Assembly (NCBI RefSeq): GCF_905220365.1
Contig: NC_061133.1
Span: 8,422,171 to 8,486,170 of the forward strand
Direction: 5' to 3'
DNA from: Vanessa cardui
Lineage: Eukaryota; Arthropoda; Insecta; Lepidoptera; Nymphalidae
DNA: 64,000 nt
This document shows, one piece after another, positions 15,201 through 27,166 of the stretch. Numbering within the stretch: the stretch's first letter is position 1; every line of letters begins with the position of its first letter. Under the pieces are notes generated by a model. It made no database searches. It was not told the origin of the DNA and worked only from the letters and a program-made list of their open reading frames with translations. A program made the position numbers and the translations under genes.

Positions 15201-16014
15201 ACATTAAATAAAATATAACGATTCTGTTTCACTTAATTTTTCCAAAAAATAATATGGGATACATTTCATTGTTTAGATGTTGCCAAACGCGTCTCTTGCT
15301 CAAATGAATAATTCTCATTTTACCTACGCTCAAATGCGTCAAAGACTGAAGAATTTTAATTCGAAATTTTCATTTGCAAAACAAGCCGTACCCTTTGCAT
15401 GAAAAATCTTTGTGTATATACTAATTTCAAATGGGCAATTTACATAATGCTACCCAAAAATGCTAATGTCAGTATCAGCGATTGAATCAGCGAAACCATT
15501 AAAACATTATAATTTATAATTTCTTGTTTGTATTTTACGAAGTTATATTTCTTTTTTGTGTGATGTGTATAAATTAAGTATTTTTTTATAGATATTTCTC
15601 ACATTAGTATGATCCTATTACATTTAATTTTAAATCGCGATATCAATATTACTACATAACCTTTATTACTTCAAACAAATTACAATTTTGAGTGAAAGCC
15701 GAACCATGACATCGTGTAGAAAACTGCTTTTTGTCGACTGAATCTGCCACATTTGAATCCACGCATTGGTGCATTGTTTTGAACTGAGATTCAAAACGCG
15801 ATCTTCGGTTACGTGTTCTCAGTGCGGACCGAGGTGATCCACCTCGGTTCTCATGAAATACTTATATCTACATTTTAGGTAGCTAAAATTTAATGACAGT
15901 GATTGGACAGTCGGTTATGGATGTCATGAATTCATTAATGTCAATCCATTATGGCCAGTTTATCTGTAATATAAATAGATAATACGTTACACAAACTATT
16001 AATGGGTATACAAA
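12289..16014. other. AT-rich non-coding DNA
   Basis: Apart from the degenerate SINE at 13748-13935, no gene is supported. A 65-codon minus-strand ORF at 13214-13411 has a glycine-rich start but no splice or start context and looks like decayed transposon sequence. The balanced-GC stretch at 14810-15050 is unassigned. Confidence 0.4.
13748..13935 (+). mobile_element. degenerate SINE copy
   Basis: Runs of the SINE family remain recognisable in order: a decayed A-box region, GGTCAAAACTAGGCAAGCACC at the B-box and downstream position, CACCTCGCACTTGGTGTTGA for the body, and GAAACCTACATG. The 3' third is missing or too diverged. No target-site duplication could be read. Confidence 0.45.
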
Positions 16015-16475
16015 AGTGGTTGTGATTGGAGCGGGCAGTGCGCAGGCGACTCGAGGGCGTCGTTAGCACGCGCTCTCGTTGTGACTGATTGTCCGTCCAC
16101 TTGGCGCCCACAGACTCACTTCCCACGTATTATTTATCCTTAAATATAAATAATAATACTAGTTTTTTCAAACTAGGATGTCGTTATTATAAATTGGACT
16201 ACATCAAATTATCTCTAGCCCCTCAAAAACCTATTTTGTATGAGATTCAATAATTATTACCAACATGAACTTGATAAATATGTGAAAATAAAGTTTTGTT
16301 ACAGGTTGTCAGCGCCGTTGATGGTGAAATGTTTCTATCATTTACGATTATGATTAAGATGATACTTAAAATTTTAGTGAAGTTTGTCTCAAGCAAAAAA
16401 ATAAGACAGTGAAGAGTGCGTAGTGCGCCTTCGTGGCACGCGCAGGAGCCGTGAGTCGGACGCACATCATTTTAT
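16015..16475. promoter_or_regulatory. two CpG-rich patches
   Basis: Segments 16025-16120 and 16415-16475 are CpG-rich in AT-rich surroundings. The first has a possible minus-strand donor (GGGAA then GTGAGTCTG, near 16115); the second has a possible plus-strand donor (GAGCC then GTGAGTCGG, near 16450). These resemble small promoters or untranslated first exons, but nothing links them to a coding sequence. Confidence 0.2.
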
Positions 16476-17699
16476 ATTTAAACTGCCCGCTGACTGCTGT
16501 CGCACCCAATTATGATTTAACCTACGTTTAACCCCAATCACTCACCGATCACTCTTTTTTTCGCAAATCAAACCTGTTCCAACGCCAAGACATTTTTATA
16601 GAACAATTATTATTTTATTTGAATTTATTATTACATTTACATCTATACAATATTTTAAATGTTAAGAGTTCAAAACAGTAATTAAAAATATAGGCAATTA
16701 AATCGGTCGAAAATGTTTATCACATCTTAATAAACATAAGTAAACGTTTGTATGTATGGGTGTCATCTATACATTGCTAATTCATTCATCCTATTGTAGT
16801 GAAACTTAAGTTATTCTTTATTTTATTTTTATTTATAAGCTTTTTTCAGTTAATACTGAGTTTCATACGGTTAAAAGTTTAGCCTGTTCGTCTACAGCAT
16901 AAGGCGCAGTATACATAGCTTTTGTTTTGGATAAATATATTATATAATCTGTCGAGTTAATAAAATTGCATTATCATTAACATAACTATTTTATTTTTTA
17001 AGGATAAATAAACCATTGTAATCTATGCAAAATATAACTGAAATTATTTCAACAACAAATATTTCTATTACATCAACGCAAAACTAGACGCAGCAAGTTC
17101 AACGACAATGTAAACTTTACTCGTAGCGTAAGTTTTCATGTCGATTAACTCAAAAAAAAAAAAAAATTTGATTGATTAAAAGTCTATTATTATTTTAAAA
17201 TTCCAAGGCGTTCAATGACGTCAACAATCTTAATTTAATTTGATTAACGCCTACATCATTAAACATTTGTTTTATATTTATAAAATATATATTTTGTTTA
17301 AGCAAAGGCAATGGGAATGTTTTATTTGTGAAGAAAATACATTTATATATTACTGAAAGAAGGTTTCAGTCATATGATACGTGATTTCTTTTTCCATAGT
17401 GATACGAGTACTTATACAGGGTTTAATCTTTTGTAGATTACATGCTGACGTTACTGTTGATGAATAATGGTTGTTTCTTGCTCCGTAAAGGTAAAATTTA
17501 AATATATGAAGAATTCATGTACGGATATTCTGCAAATATTTAGTTATTAAGTTGACGGTTTTGAAATCCTGTCATCGTAACAACATTTTTTATAACGTAA
17601 CTGAAGAATTTTTATGATTTAATAAATCTGTATATCCGTAAAAGTGACCCGTCGTTTATTTAGTAATGTATGACTGAAAAAAATCTGCTAAAAATTAAC

Positions 17700-17990
17700 G
17701 TCAAAGGTTACCCAGTCGGCTATGGAGCGAACAATGCTCGGAGTACCTTTGAAGGATAAAATAATAAATTTGGTTATCCGGAGAAAAACCAGAGTTACCA
17801 GCATGGCTTACAAGATTAGCAGACTGAAGTGGCAGCTGTTCTAACAGATGAGTCCTGGAGTGAAAACCGCGGATCGGCAAACGCAGCGTAAGGCTCCCCA
17901 GACAGGTGGACCGATGACCAAGAGAAAGTGTTGGGACCCAACCGGATATGTAAGGCATGTGATTGACTGATGATTTCAGAAATATATAGT
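17700..17990 (+). pseudogene. RTE-type LINE, C-terminal fragment (broken)
   Basis: Translation of the plus strand from about 17705 gives the conserved tail found in RTE-like endonuclease-reverse transcriptases: AMERTMLGVPLKDKI, then RRKTRVTSMAYKISRLKWQ, where intact elements have an AMERAMLG...IRRRT.V.DIA..I..LKWQ pattern. A stop (TAA) follows LKWQLF. Later bases still resemble the TGKRS...RPPTRWTDD block but in shifted frames. It is a short, dead relic. Family recognition is from motif memory and no search was run. Confidence 0.65.
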
Positions 17991-18089
17991 AGATCTTTTA
18001 CGTTTGGGTAAAGGTACTTTTTCTTGTATTTTTTAGATGATTTTGAGCTTGACGACTTTGATCATGCTGATGGTACTCCAACGTGGATT

Positions 18090-18290
18090 GGCGGATAGCC
18101 ATGTAATTGTATTTCATTTGAGTCTTGCAAGTTTCATCACAGTGTATTTCTTAATGCCTAAGTACAAGATGGATTATCAACACAAATTGAACACATGAAA
18201 ACTCAGGAGTGCAGTTTGGTCCCGCGATCTTCGTTACACATTCACATTTCCTAATCACTCGGCCAGTCCAACCTCGCCCCTAATTGACAT
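18090..18290 (-). mobile_element. degenerate tRNA-derived SINE
   Basis: Read on the minus strand, a decayed B-box region (related to CGCGGGACCAAACTGC) and the string CATGTGTTCAATTTGTGTTG match the order of the SINE family head and body, but with many changes. The assignment is tentative. Confidence 0.35.
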
Positions 18291-18302
18291 AACTTTTTTT
18301 TT

Positions 18303-18445
18303 TACAATACTTAAATCAAATCAAATCATTTATTCCATATGGAAGTATTACACTCTCTTATTAATTGCCAAATTAAACACTACCACCGCTTCTGAACATA
18401 AATTATCAGAACCTAAGAAGAACCGGTGTAAGAAAGTCAACGGGT
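18303..18445 (-). mobile_element. LINE-type 3' end (fragment)
   Basis: On the minus strand this ends in AAATGATTTGATTTGATTTA, a TTTGA-type 3' tail, preceded by a segment with ACCGGTTCTTCTTAGGTTCT that recurs at lepidopteran LINE 3' ends. Only the 3' untranslated part is present. Confidence 0.45.
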
Positions 18446-19444
18446 TTATTTTTAATTTTTTTGTTAATTGGTAATTGTTTGCATGATATATTCAATATAA
18501 CAAAGCTCAAAAGCACAAAAGTATAACAGTACAAATAAACTCATTAATTGTGTAGTTAAGTACTTTTACACACGAAATTAAATTTAATAACTAAAGCGTT
18601 CTGTCCATTACATAATCGTATTCTATATCAGTTCTGTATACAGATTAAAAATATTTTGTAACGGAGATCCACGTATAACTTTAATGTACTTTATGAAAAC
18701 TTAATTACAGATCAGACGGATAAATTTAGCTTGACTGCACGATATTCCATTCCCATCAACATTTTGGAAAATTTAACTTTTGTTATTACTTCTTTTAGTA
18801 CTAATAAAATATAACCTTTGTGATTTCTAAATGTGGAGAGGTAGGTATATTCTAATTTGCAAAAAGACTTTGTATTAATTGGACAAAACGTTGGTTACAT
18901 TAAACGAAGTCAGATACAAGGGGTCAATGATACACCTTCTGAATTATGCATCTACGGGATAAAGTCCGTTTACCCCGAACGTCTGCATTCTTAGCTCGGT
19001 CCGAGGTCTGAGCGTTGCCCTTTACCCTACACTGGCAATACTCAAACAATGCGACATCAAAATTTATAGTGTATCGTTTATAATAAATAAACTCTGAGTG
19101 TATACGCTCAGACGGAGGCTTCTTATTATTCCCGTATAATTTATCGATCTGAGACCACTTTCCGGAAATGTTAAAACACATGATGACACTTAATTCCGAT
19201 TTCGAAATAGCCTCTTGTTATATATACTTCTTATTAACCCGTGAAGTATGATCATATTAAATTGATGTATTTCTGTACAGCAAATTAATGTTCTTTCCTA
19301 AATGCGAAGCGACGTATACTATTATGAAAATTATACATACAAACTTGCAGATCTCGGAAAAAGATATATTTTAAAGATCCTCTTTAAAATTCAAGTTTTA
19401 TCAAAGAACCTAGCAGAACATGTTGAAACTCTAAGTAGATACAA

Positions 19445-19760
19445 CAACAACAACAACAGCCTGTAAATTCCCACTGCGGGGCTAAAGGCCTCCTATCCCT
19501 TTGAGGAGAAGGTTTTGGAACATATTCCACCACGCTGTTCCAATGCGGGTTAGTGGAATGCACATGTGGCAGAATTTCTATGAAATTTGTCACATGCAGG
19601 TTTCCTCACGATGTTTTCATTCACCGCTGAGCACGAGATGAATTATAAAGACAAATTAAGCACATGAAACAGCGGTGTTTGCCTGGGTTTGAAAGCGCAA
19701 TCATCGGTTAAGATGCACGCGTTCTAACCACTGGGCCATCTCGACTCTTACTCTTACTCT
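19445..19760 (-). mobile_element. tRNA-derived SINE, near complete
   Basis: This is the reverse complement of the family: an (AAC)n run at the low end is the 3' tail, and the tRNA-like head sits near 19690-19745 (GTTCTAACCACTGGGCCATC). The 9-bp sequence TAGATACAA flanks it (19436-19444 and 19761-19769). A short (CTCTTA)n expansion lies at the head end. Open frames crossing it are not genes. Confidence 0.85.
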
Positions 19761-20344
19761 TAGATACAAATTATATAGTAATTTGAAAATATATCGTATG
19801 TTATCCAAATACGTAATAATATAATGTTTACTATGTTAAAAATATTATTTCCTTTTAAAGGTCTTTCTTTTATCCGTGCGATCCGGTTTGCGAAACAAGT
19901 CCATAGTTATATACTATAAATATATTATATGTTATATGTATAACCCAGATCTTTTAAGTTTTTATTTTCATAGTAATGTAAGTAAATTCTATAAATAAAT
20001 ATTTTTAGCTGTATTATTAAAAACATTCTCTGTCACTTATTTAAAGATCATAGTTTTTTTTTAATATGGAGCGCATGATAATGTTGTAGTTAAAAAAAAA
20101 AACAAAATAAATCGGTTATTTTTCGTTTTTGCATTTGGTGTCGACATATAGTAAAGAAATATTTATTTATAAGAAATATATTTTTAAGCCTTATATTATT
20201 TATTCAGAAATAAATTTTCTTTTTTTTACACTTCATGCTATAAATAAATTTATTTGTGTGATGTTTTATATTAAATATGGGTAGATCCACTCATGTATGA
20301 TGTAATTCAGACCGGTGCCGTTTAGACCTTATAATTTGCCTTAC

Positions 20345-20720
20345 TGATGAACTTATGCTAAAGTTCTTTTTTTTATTTATTTATAATGCCAAATAGTATA
20401 CATATCATTACAGGACTGTGTCCGAATTCGATACTACAGCAAGTTAAATAAAAATATTAAAAAATATCTATTTATGTTATAATATAATACTCTCTAAGTT
20501 GTATATGATACATTCCAAGCAGCAATTATTCTGAGTTCACTCAGGCTGCAACAAAACAAATCCACCCTGTCTATTATTATATTTACAGTACTCCTTTCTT
20601 AAAGGCCGGCAACGCATCTGCAAGCCTCGTGGTGTTGCAGATGTCCATGGGCGGTGGTAGTCACTTTCCACAAGGTGAGCCTACTGCTCGTTCGCCACCT
20701 ATCTCATAAAAAAAAAGTAC
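20345..20720 (+). mobile_element. lepidopteran interspersed repeat with poly-A end
   Basis: The 3' half is a well-known lepidopteran repeat end: AAAGGCCGGCAACGCATCTG, a GTGTTGCAGATGTCCATGGG stretch, then GTGAGCCTACTGCTCGTTCG and a short A-run at 20706-20715. The upstream part is AT-rich. It is probably a LINE 3' end or a dependent SINE; the autonomous partner is not in the window. Confidence 0.6.
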
Positions 20721-21789
20721 GTAACGTGTGCGTCAGTGGTGCTTCGTTGAGCAACTTGGTACGATGAAAAATGATGAAAAGATAAAAGTAATCGAACAAA
20801 AAATACATCTGTAGTGCGAGTTTTTTAAATCTGTGAAGCTTAGAACGTAATATTCCTTATTCTAAAGTCAACTAAGAGTTAAGTTTATTTAAAAAACGAT
20901 GTGTAATAAGTTAGTACAGCTTAAGTTATTACCTAGGCTGTCAGTTGACGAGGAGGGATATCCTCTAAGTGACAACTCTTTTAACACGTGCCCAAGTTGC
21001 TCCCCCTGTGCTCTCCTCGCAGTGTGTATAAGGAAAACTAACAGAAATTTAAAAATCTATATTAAAAAAGAATTAAATCGCGATTAAAATGTTCACAAAG
21101 CAGCCATTAGTCGTTGACACAGTTGGATTCAGTCACGTACGCTTTGAATTAATTGGTTTACATAAATAGTACTATCACTTCTTAATTGGAACACCAATCA
21201 TAAAAAAATCACACTGCCCCTAATGGCATTCTGCAATAATTATAATTAACAGCCGTCGTTTAATTAATCATCACGTATTGACGTAGTAGTTTTAGGTATC
21301 ATGAATTTGTTATGCAAAAAAAAATACCTTGTGATTGTTCTGGTTTACTTTACTTTGTCGAAAACAAGAATGATTTCATGTTAAAAATATTATATGAGTA
21401 GTTAAAATTGGAATTCAACTCCGAATATTTCATATGAGGACTAGCTACGAAGCTTTCGTGATTTACAGTAATTTTTTTTTATTTTTAATGGGATATACAT
21501 AAAGCCATAATATAATTAATTCTTTCGTAAATAAAATGGAGTTATACTTCCGTAATAAATATGTATACAAACCAATGTTAATCAATGCTTTGTACGGATC
21601 TCCTTCTTTATGCAGATATACCGCGCTTTTGCAATACTTATTTACTCACTTATTCTTTGACCAAATTTAATTCTACCCTTTGTTAAAGCAGCATGATGCT
21701 CTCTTTCACCCCCGAACCCAAGATGAATAAAAAATACTACGCTAGTGTCTGCAAAAATCAATCAACAAACAAACCAGATGAAACAAGTA

Positions 21790-21857
21790 GTGCTGTTAAT
21801 TGATAAAGATAAAATAAAAGATAAGTGTTTTATTTTATCTTTATCAATTAACAGCAC
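21790..21857. repeat. perfect 30-bp inverted repeat, 8-nt loop
   Basis: Left arm 21790-21819 begins GTGCTGTTAATTGATAAAGA. Right arm 21828-21857 is its exact reverse complement and ends TCAATTAACAGCAC. The loop is GATAAGTG. A perfect 30-bp hairpin is not expected by chance and suggests a MITE remnant or a young templated inversion. No flanking target duplication was found. Confidence 0.8.
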
Positions 21858-22194
21858 AACAACAATAATAAGTCACTGACAAAGCCTGTAAATTTAATTT
21901 TACCAAAAAACACTCCGCAGCTTAATTTCAATGTAATAGCGTTTACTCAGTGTCAATTGATTTTCCCGTTAACAATGACAAACATTATGGAATACCTGCA
22001 GCACACGAGATAAGTATTTATACGGAAATAGCCATATTTATATAATGTGTAATTACGTTGTGGAAATAAAGAACTGATTTGTGTCGCTTGAGTAAATAAA
22101 TGATTTTATTATTTATTTTTATAAGTTTTTTTTTTTATAAATACAGATATGGTAAAAATTACACTAAAATTAGTAGAAACAGTGTAAAAGTGTT

Positions 22195-22290
22195 GTAGGC
22201 GCATTAGCGTTGAAAGGGATGGTTAACTTTTCTTACAGTGCCAAGGTCATTCATCTATGGAATGATTAGGTGGACATTTCTCCAACGTAC
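22195..22290 (+). repeat. decayed fragment of the ~300-bp repeat family
   Basis: A stretch with GTAGGCGCATTAGCGTTGAA, then TTTCTTACAGTGCC, keeps the order seen in the clear copy at 25161-25462. The flanks are lost. Confidence 0.35.
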
Positions 22291-23678
22291 ATATTAAAAT
22301 GACGCAAAAAACGTAATACTGTATAGTAAAATTTAGTAGTCCACATTCTATATGAAACTGTAGTTTTAAGAATTTATCGAGAAACATTTAATATTTTAAA
22401 TTCACATAAAATTCATCTATTATTATGCAACAAACAATATTATCTATAGTTCCTATTTAGTTTATTGTAGTAGTTCCTAGTGACTTAAAGATATATATTC
22501 ACACACCGTTATATGAAATATTTAATTGTACGGTTTTGGAAAAGAATTTTGCCGTGGTCAATACAGAAAATTTCGTTTGAATGCTTTTACAATCGGGATC
22601 ATAAAGTAAATATTATTATTAAAAAAATATCTGAACGAAATGTGTTTGAGTTTCAGAACGGTAATTAAAAACTTATCCTATTAAATTCAACGTGAGTGAC
22701 CAAGCTAGTGGGTATAAAGTCGCTTCTAACGTTTATCTATTTATGCCTTTATAAAATGCGAAATTTCGTTAGGCTTATTATGCGATCAGGTGACTATACT
22801 CTTAGATATAGCCTGTTCACGCCATAGGCATATCCTCCGCGGTCGGATAAAATAAATCGATAGGCATTCCTAGAACTAATTAATTGTTGGTTGCAATACA
22901 TTCCGTCTAACATTCGTAGCATACAAACTGTATTGCATGTATAACCTTCGATAACTAACGTAGGGCACGTGCCTTTTCCAAGCCGAAAAGCCTACGTGAC
23001 TGCAGGCAGGGAACGATTACACATTTTAATCGTTCTAATAATTAACCAATTTGATGACCGGCTTCTTAATGACGATTCGTAATTTAATCTATTTTAGAGG
23101 ACATTTATGCGTTCAAAGAACTTATGCTATTAGCAAGCACCTACGTAAAATCCATTACGGATTAAACGAGCCGCTAGAATCGTAAGGGCTCGTGTAATTA
23201 TGTTGTAATAAAATTGAACTAAATCTTATGTGTACACTGCTTTTACATATATAACCGAGGTAGTGAAAGCAAGTGTGGAACTTCTACTTTTACTGGTCAA
23301 CATTACTTTTAAGTGGAACTTGAGTATTTATGAGAAAAGGTGAAAGTAGATTTTGTGTTAAGTACCTCAGTTTTTATTTTTAAATGAATTTAGGATTACA
23401 GACTTGCAAATGTCTAACACATGGACATTGGCGCAGTAAGAAATATAAATAAACAATTCCAACACCGTAAATGCGATACGGGATCGAAAATTTTAGTTAT
23501 AATGTATTAACACTGTCACCAACAATAATAAAGTAGTAACAGAATGATTTATATTATTAGTAGTAGTCGCCCGCGCCTCGGTTGCATTTTAGGCTGTTGG
23601 TTGCCATGTGTTGGGCACAAAAAGTATATACATATGTCCTTTCTCGGAGTTCAAGTTTGCTTCATAACAAATTTCATC

Positions 23679-24101
23679 AATGTTGTCTTAAATTTTCGCG
23701 ATTATTACACATTAAAATAAAAGTAAAAAAAAGTAAAGTAAAGTAACAGCCTGTAAATTTCCCACTGCTGAGATAAGGCCTCCTCTGCCATTAAGGAGAG
23801 GGTTTTGGAACATATTCCACCACGCTGTTCCAATGCGGGTTGGTGGAATGCACATGTGGCAGAATTTCGATGAAATTAGACACATGCAGGTTTCCTCACG
23901 ATGTTTTCCTTCACCGCCGAGCACGAGATGAATTATAAACACAATTAAGCACATATATATAGTGGTGCTTGCCTGGGTTTGAACCCGCAATCATCGGTTA
24001 AGATGCACGCGTTCTAACCACTGGGCCATCTCAGCTCATTAAAATAAAACTAATTATAATTATTTTAATGTGTAATAATCGCGAAAATTTAAGACAACAT
24101 T
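23679..24101. mobile_element. 42-bp-arm inverted repeat interrupted by a SINE
   Basis: Left arm 23679-23720 (starts AATGTTGTCTTAAATTTTCG) and right arm 24060-24101 are exact reverse complements over 42 bp. A minus-strand SINE with a 13-bp duplication sits between them; removing it leaves a hairpin with a 12-nt loop. A near-identical copy of the right arm occurs alone at 37090-37131, so the arm is a dispersed repeat, probably a transposon terminus. Confidence 0.75.
23723..24036 (-). mobile_element. tRNA-derived SINE, near complete
   Basis: A minus-strand member of the same SINE family, with the tRNA-like head near 23975-24035 and 3' end near 23745. The 13-bp sequence CATTAAAATAAAA is present on both sides (23710-23722 and 24037-24049). 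The AAGTAAAGTA-type A-rich run at the low end replaces the usual (AAC)n tail. It lies inside the loop of the 42-bp inverted repeat. Confidence 0.85.
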
Positions 24102-25160
24102 ATGTGAACCAGTACGGACTGGAAACATCAAATCAAATTCGCCGGTTGGAGTACCTAAAAAATTCATCAAATTCCGTTCAGAGGTTTGGCTGCGATAGAG
24201 CGACAAACAGACAGAAATAGTTATTTTTTATATTTATTATTTATTATATTAGTAAATTGTAACTGATGTACGTATATTGAAACATACATACATCAATATC
24301 AATTTAGTGTCGCTAATTAAATGAAATATATTTTTAAATCGTTCAATCCTTTATGCCTTCCCTACAGTTTGACACGTGTATGTTTTTTTACCTGCATATT
24401 TTTATAAAAATGCTTCAATTGACAACCGCAATTGTATTTAATAATAACATATAGTTATTGTTGTTAATTGTATTGTTATAATAATAATAATCGCAGCTCA
24501 TTAATGTCCATTATTGGCTTGTAAAATAAGTAAATAGCAATCACTGCTTACTGCTGGGCAAATACAAGAGGTATTTAGCTTTAACCGTCATACTAGGTTT
24601 AGAGGTTATTTCACAACGCTGCTCCTCTTTGGTTTGGTGGAAACAATAAACTTCGACACGTGCATGTTTCGCGGTATAAATGAATACAATTAAACTCTTA
24701 ATTTTATTCAGGCAGTCAGACAGTGATTTCCGAATTTCATACAAGCCAATATTTATGAAACATACTTGCTGACCCGTCGAACTTTGTTCCGCCTTAGAAT
24801 TTTTAATGATTCTTTTTTGGTCAGGTTTTTGGGTGAGTAGGTTACACTCTTCAGTGAAGCGCCTTTTGGTAGAGGACATTTTTTTTACTTTTTCATTAGG
24901 GGCAAGAACAAATAACAAAGATTATCTTCCGATTCATGATCATGTGACATATAATAGAGCATGAAAAAACCTGAATTTTCAAGACTGAAACGACAAATTT
25001 TCAAAGATTGGCCTTTTGTTTTGTAAATGGTCCATGTTCATTTGAATGAACCATCATTCAAATCGTTGAAAATCAAACATTAAATCGGTTGGGGTCGGGT
25101 TTATCACCTTCCAATTTTCCTTTTAATATCGTCGCATAAATAATATTATTCATCAATTTA

Positions 25161-25462
25161 CTTACCACCACTTGGTGGTAGGACTTTGTGCAAGCCCGTC
25201 TGGGTAGGTACCACCCACTCATCAGTTATTCTACCGCTACATAACAGTACTCAGTATTGTTGTGTTCCGGTTTGAAGGGTGAGTGAGCCAGAGTAACTAC
25301 AGGCGCAAGGGACATAACATCTTAGTTCCCAAGTTTGGTGGCACATTGACGATGAAAGGAATAGTTAATATTTCTTACAGCTTCATTGTCTATAGGTGAT
25401 GGTGACCACTTACCATCGGGTGGCCCATATGCTCGTCCGCCAACCTACACCATAAAAAAAAA
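25161..25462 (+). mobile_element. ~300-bp interspersed repeat, full copy
   Basis: Starts with the small palindrome ACCACCACTTGGTGGT, then GGACTTTGTGCAAGCCCGTC and TGGGTAGGTACCACCCACTC, a body with GGTTTGAAGGGTGAGTGAGC and GCGCAAGGGACATAACATCT, and ends GCTCGTCCGCCAACCTACAC plus an A-run. Minus-strand copies lie at 26854-27166 and 44261-44545. No Pol III boxes are obvious, so it may be a LINE 3' end or LINE-dependent SINE. Its function is purely as a mobile repeat. Confidence 0.75.
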
Positions 25463-26610
25463 CCAAACGCATTCCGTTGCACACTTCAGGTTAGTTTTTG
25501 TTTTTTAAATTATGATACTACGGCACCAACGTTAAGACTTAAATTTTGTAGTAGTAAGCCAGGCACATCCAAGGAGTTAAAAAAATCTTTTGGGTAGTTA
25601 GGCAGCATCACAGTCATTCGTTACACAGTCAATAAATTTCAATGAATGCAGTGTACCAATGAACTCATTCTGATTTATTTAGTTAAAGTCAATTACATCT
25701 TAATTGTTAGCTGCCAAAATTGCTCACTTACTCACGCTTCATTATTTTTGGGAAATATTTTGTTGATGAATCCATCTTTCGATGTGACAAAGTTACCGAA
25801 ATTCTGAAGAAGTGAAATTATTACAACTGATATGTAGCGATAACTCAGACAAATTGTTAGCATATATACGATACAGCAATGTAACTTATATTTATTGTCA
25901 GCACAATTTTCTTCATGGAAATCATCATCTGGAATGTATGACTATCAATTAGCAAGCGTAAATCTTCTGTATTGAAGACGATTTTTGAATTAAGTAAAAA
26001 AAAAAATACATCAAAACTAAGCCCGACATCGTTTTACTGGCCGTTATCAGGCCCTCCTGGGCACTTATTATGTGAATTAAGAACAACAATACCTATGTTA
26101 TACCTTCATCTTATACTCTTTTATGAACACTTACGTCACAGTATAATATTACCTCATACAACAGTCTAATTTTTACTTAAATTTTGCTAAGAAATAAATA
26201 TATACATATATAGAATCTACGATAACGAATACAAACTACTTTTAAAGCCAATACAAATTCGAAACGCCTTTCTCAGTTTATCATTAAGGAAGTAATATAA
26301 AACATACAATGAGCATTGTTCAGATTATTAAAGTAAACAGTTACCTAATTATTCACAAAACACAATCGCAGATCCCTTGTAAGCCAAACTAAATGTTTAT
26401 GTATATAGTACCGTAAAAGTTTAAATATTTTTTAATTGATCATAAATCAATCTGGCGAAATTGTCGACTCCCTAACGATTGTGAGCCATAACAATTATAG
26501 TACTTGGCTTAGGTTAGCTTGATCTTTTTGACAGAAGGGCTAGTCATGAAAAACAGAAATCTAGTAGTCCAAAAATAACGTTTTAAAATACTTGTAACTG
26601 TGATGAGATG

Positions 26611-26768
26611 ATTTCATACATAATACCGCAATGTATTATGTATGATTTTTTTATATAAGATTTTAAATTAACATGGTTATTTTTATCATTACAGTTATTA
26701 ACTGCGGGATATTTACCATGTTTTTTTATTTTTATCCCGTAGTTAATAACTGTAATAACGTATGAAAT
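26611..26768. repeat. nested inverted repeats (hairpin-rich element)
   Basis: Three nested or tandem hairpins occur: CATACATAATAC (26615-26626) with GTATTATGTATG (26633-26644); 23-bp arms at 26689-26711 and 26733-26755 with one mismatch (TTACAGTTATTAACT core); and outer ATTTCATAC (26611-26619) with GTATGAAAT (26760-26768). The arrangement suggests a foldback MITE remnant. No target duplication was identified. Confidence 0.55.
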
Positions 26769-26853
26769 TATTTATTGCACTAGGCATATAAAACATTGGA
26801 TACATAAGTGACAGTGGGTCAATATTAATAATAAGTACCTATTTAATATTACA

Positions 26854-27166
26854 TTTTTTATGGTATAGGTTGGCGGACGAGTATATGGGCCACCTGATGG
26901 TAAGTGGTGACCATCACCCATTGACAATGACGCTATAAGAAATATTAAATATTCCTTACATCTTCAATGTGCCACCAACCTTGGGATAGTTCCCAAGGTT
27001 GGTGGCTGAAGATGTTATGTCCCTTGTGCCTGTAGTTACACTGGCTCACTCACCCTTCAAACCGGAACACAGCAATACTGAGTACTGTTGTTTGGCGGTA
27101 GAATATCTGATGAGTGGGTGGTACCTACCCAGACGGGCTTGCACAAATCCCTACCACCAAGTAAAA
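26854..27166 (-). mobile_element. ~300-bp interspersed repeat, minus copy with internal inversion
   Basis: The same family as 25161-25462 in reverse: it begins with the T-run and TATGGTATAGGTTGGCGGAC, and ends CTACCCAGACGGGCTTGCAC...CTACCACCAAG. Inside, 26971-26986 and 26991-27006 form a perfect 16-bp palindrome (GCCACCAACCTTGGGA) that the other copies lack. ORFs across it are repeat-derived. Confidence 0.75.

Larger units (their letters stand above)
16476..23678. other. non-coding DNA, transposon-rich
   Basis: Outside the repeats listed separately this block is AT-rich and holds no supportable exon. TGACGTCA occurs at 17216-17223. An 85-codon minus-strand ORF at 18924-19181 has a basic C-terminus and may be old transposon coding sequence. 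The segment 22930-23230 has more balanced composition and homeodomain-like TAATTA/TTAAT sites but no frame. Confidence 0.4.

Noticed and set aside
18924..19181. 85-codon minus-strand ORF
   Set aside because: The basic tail looks transposon-like, but no family could be named and no gene structure is present.
24541..24918. 125-codon minus-strand ORF (MLFVLAPNEKV...)
   Set aside because: No recognisable domain, promoter or splice context; could be old transposon coding sequence but cannot be supported as a gene.
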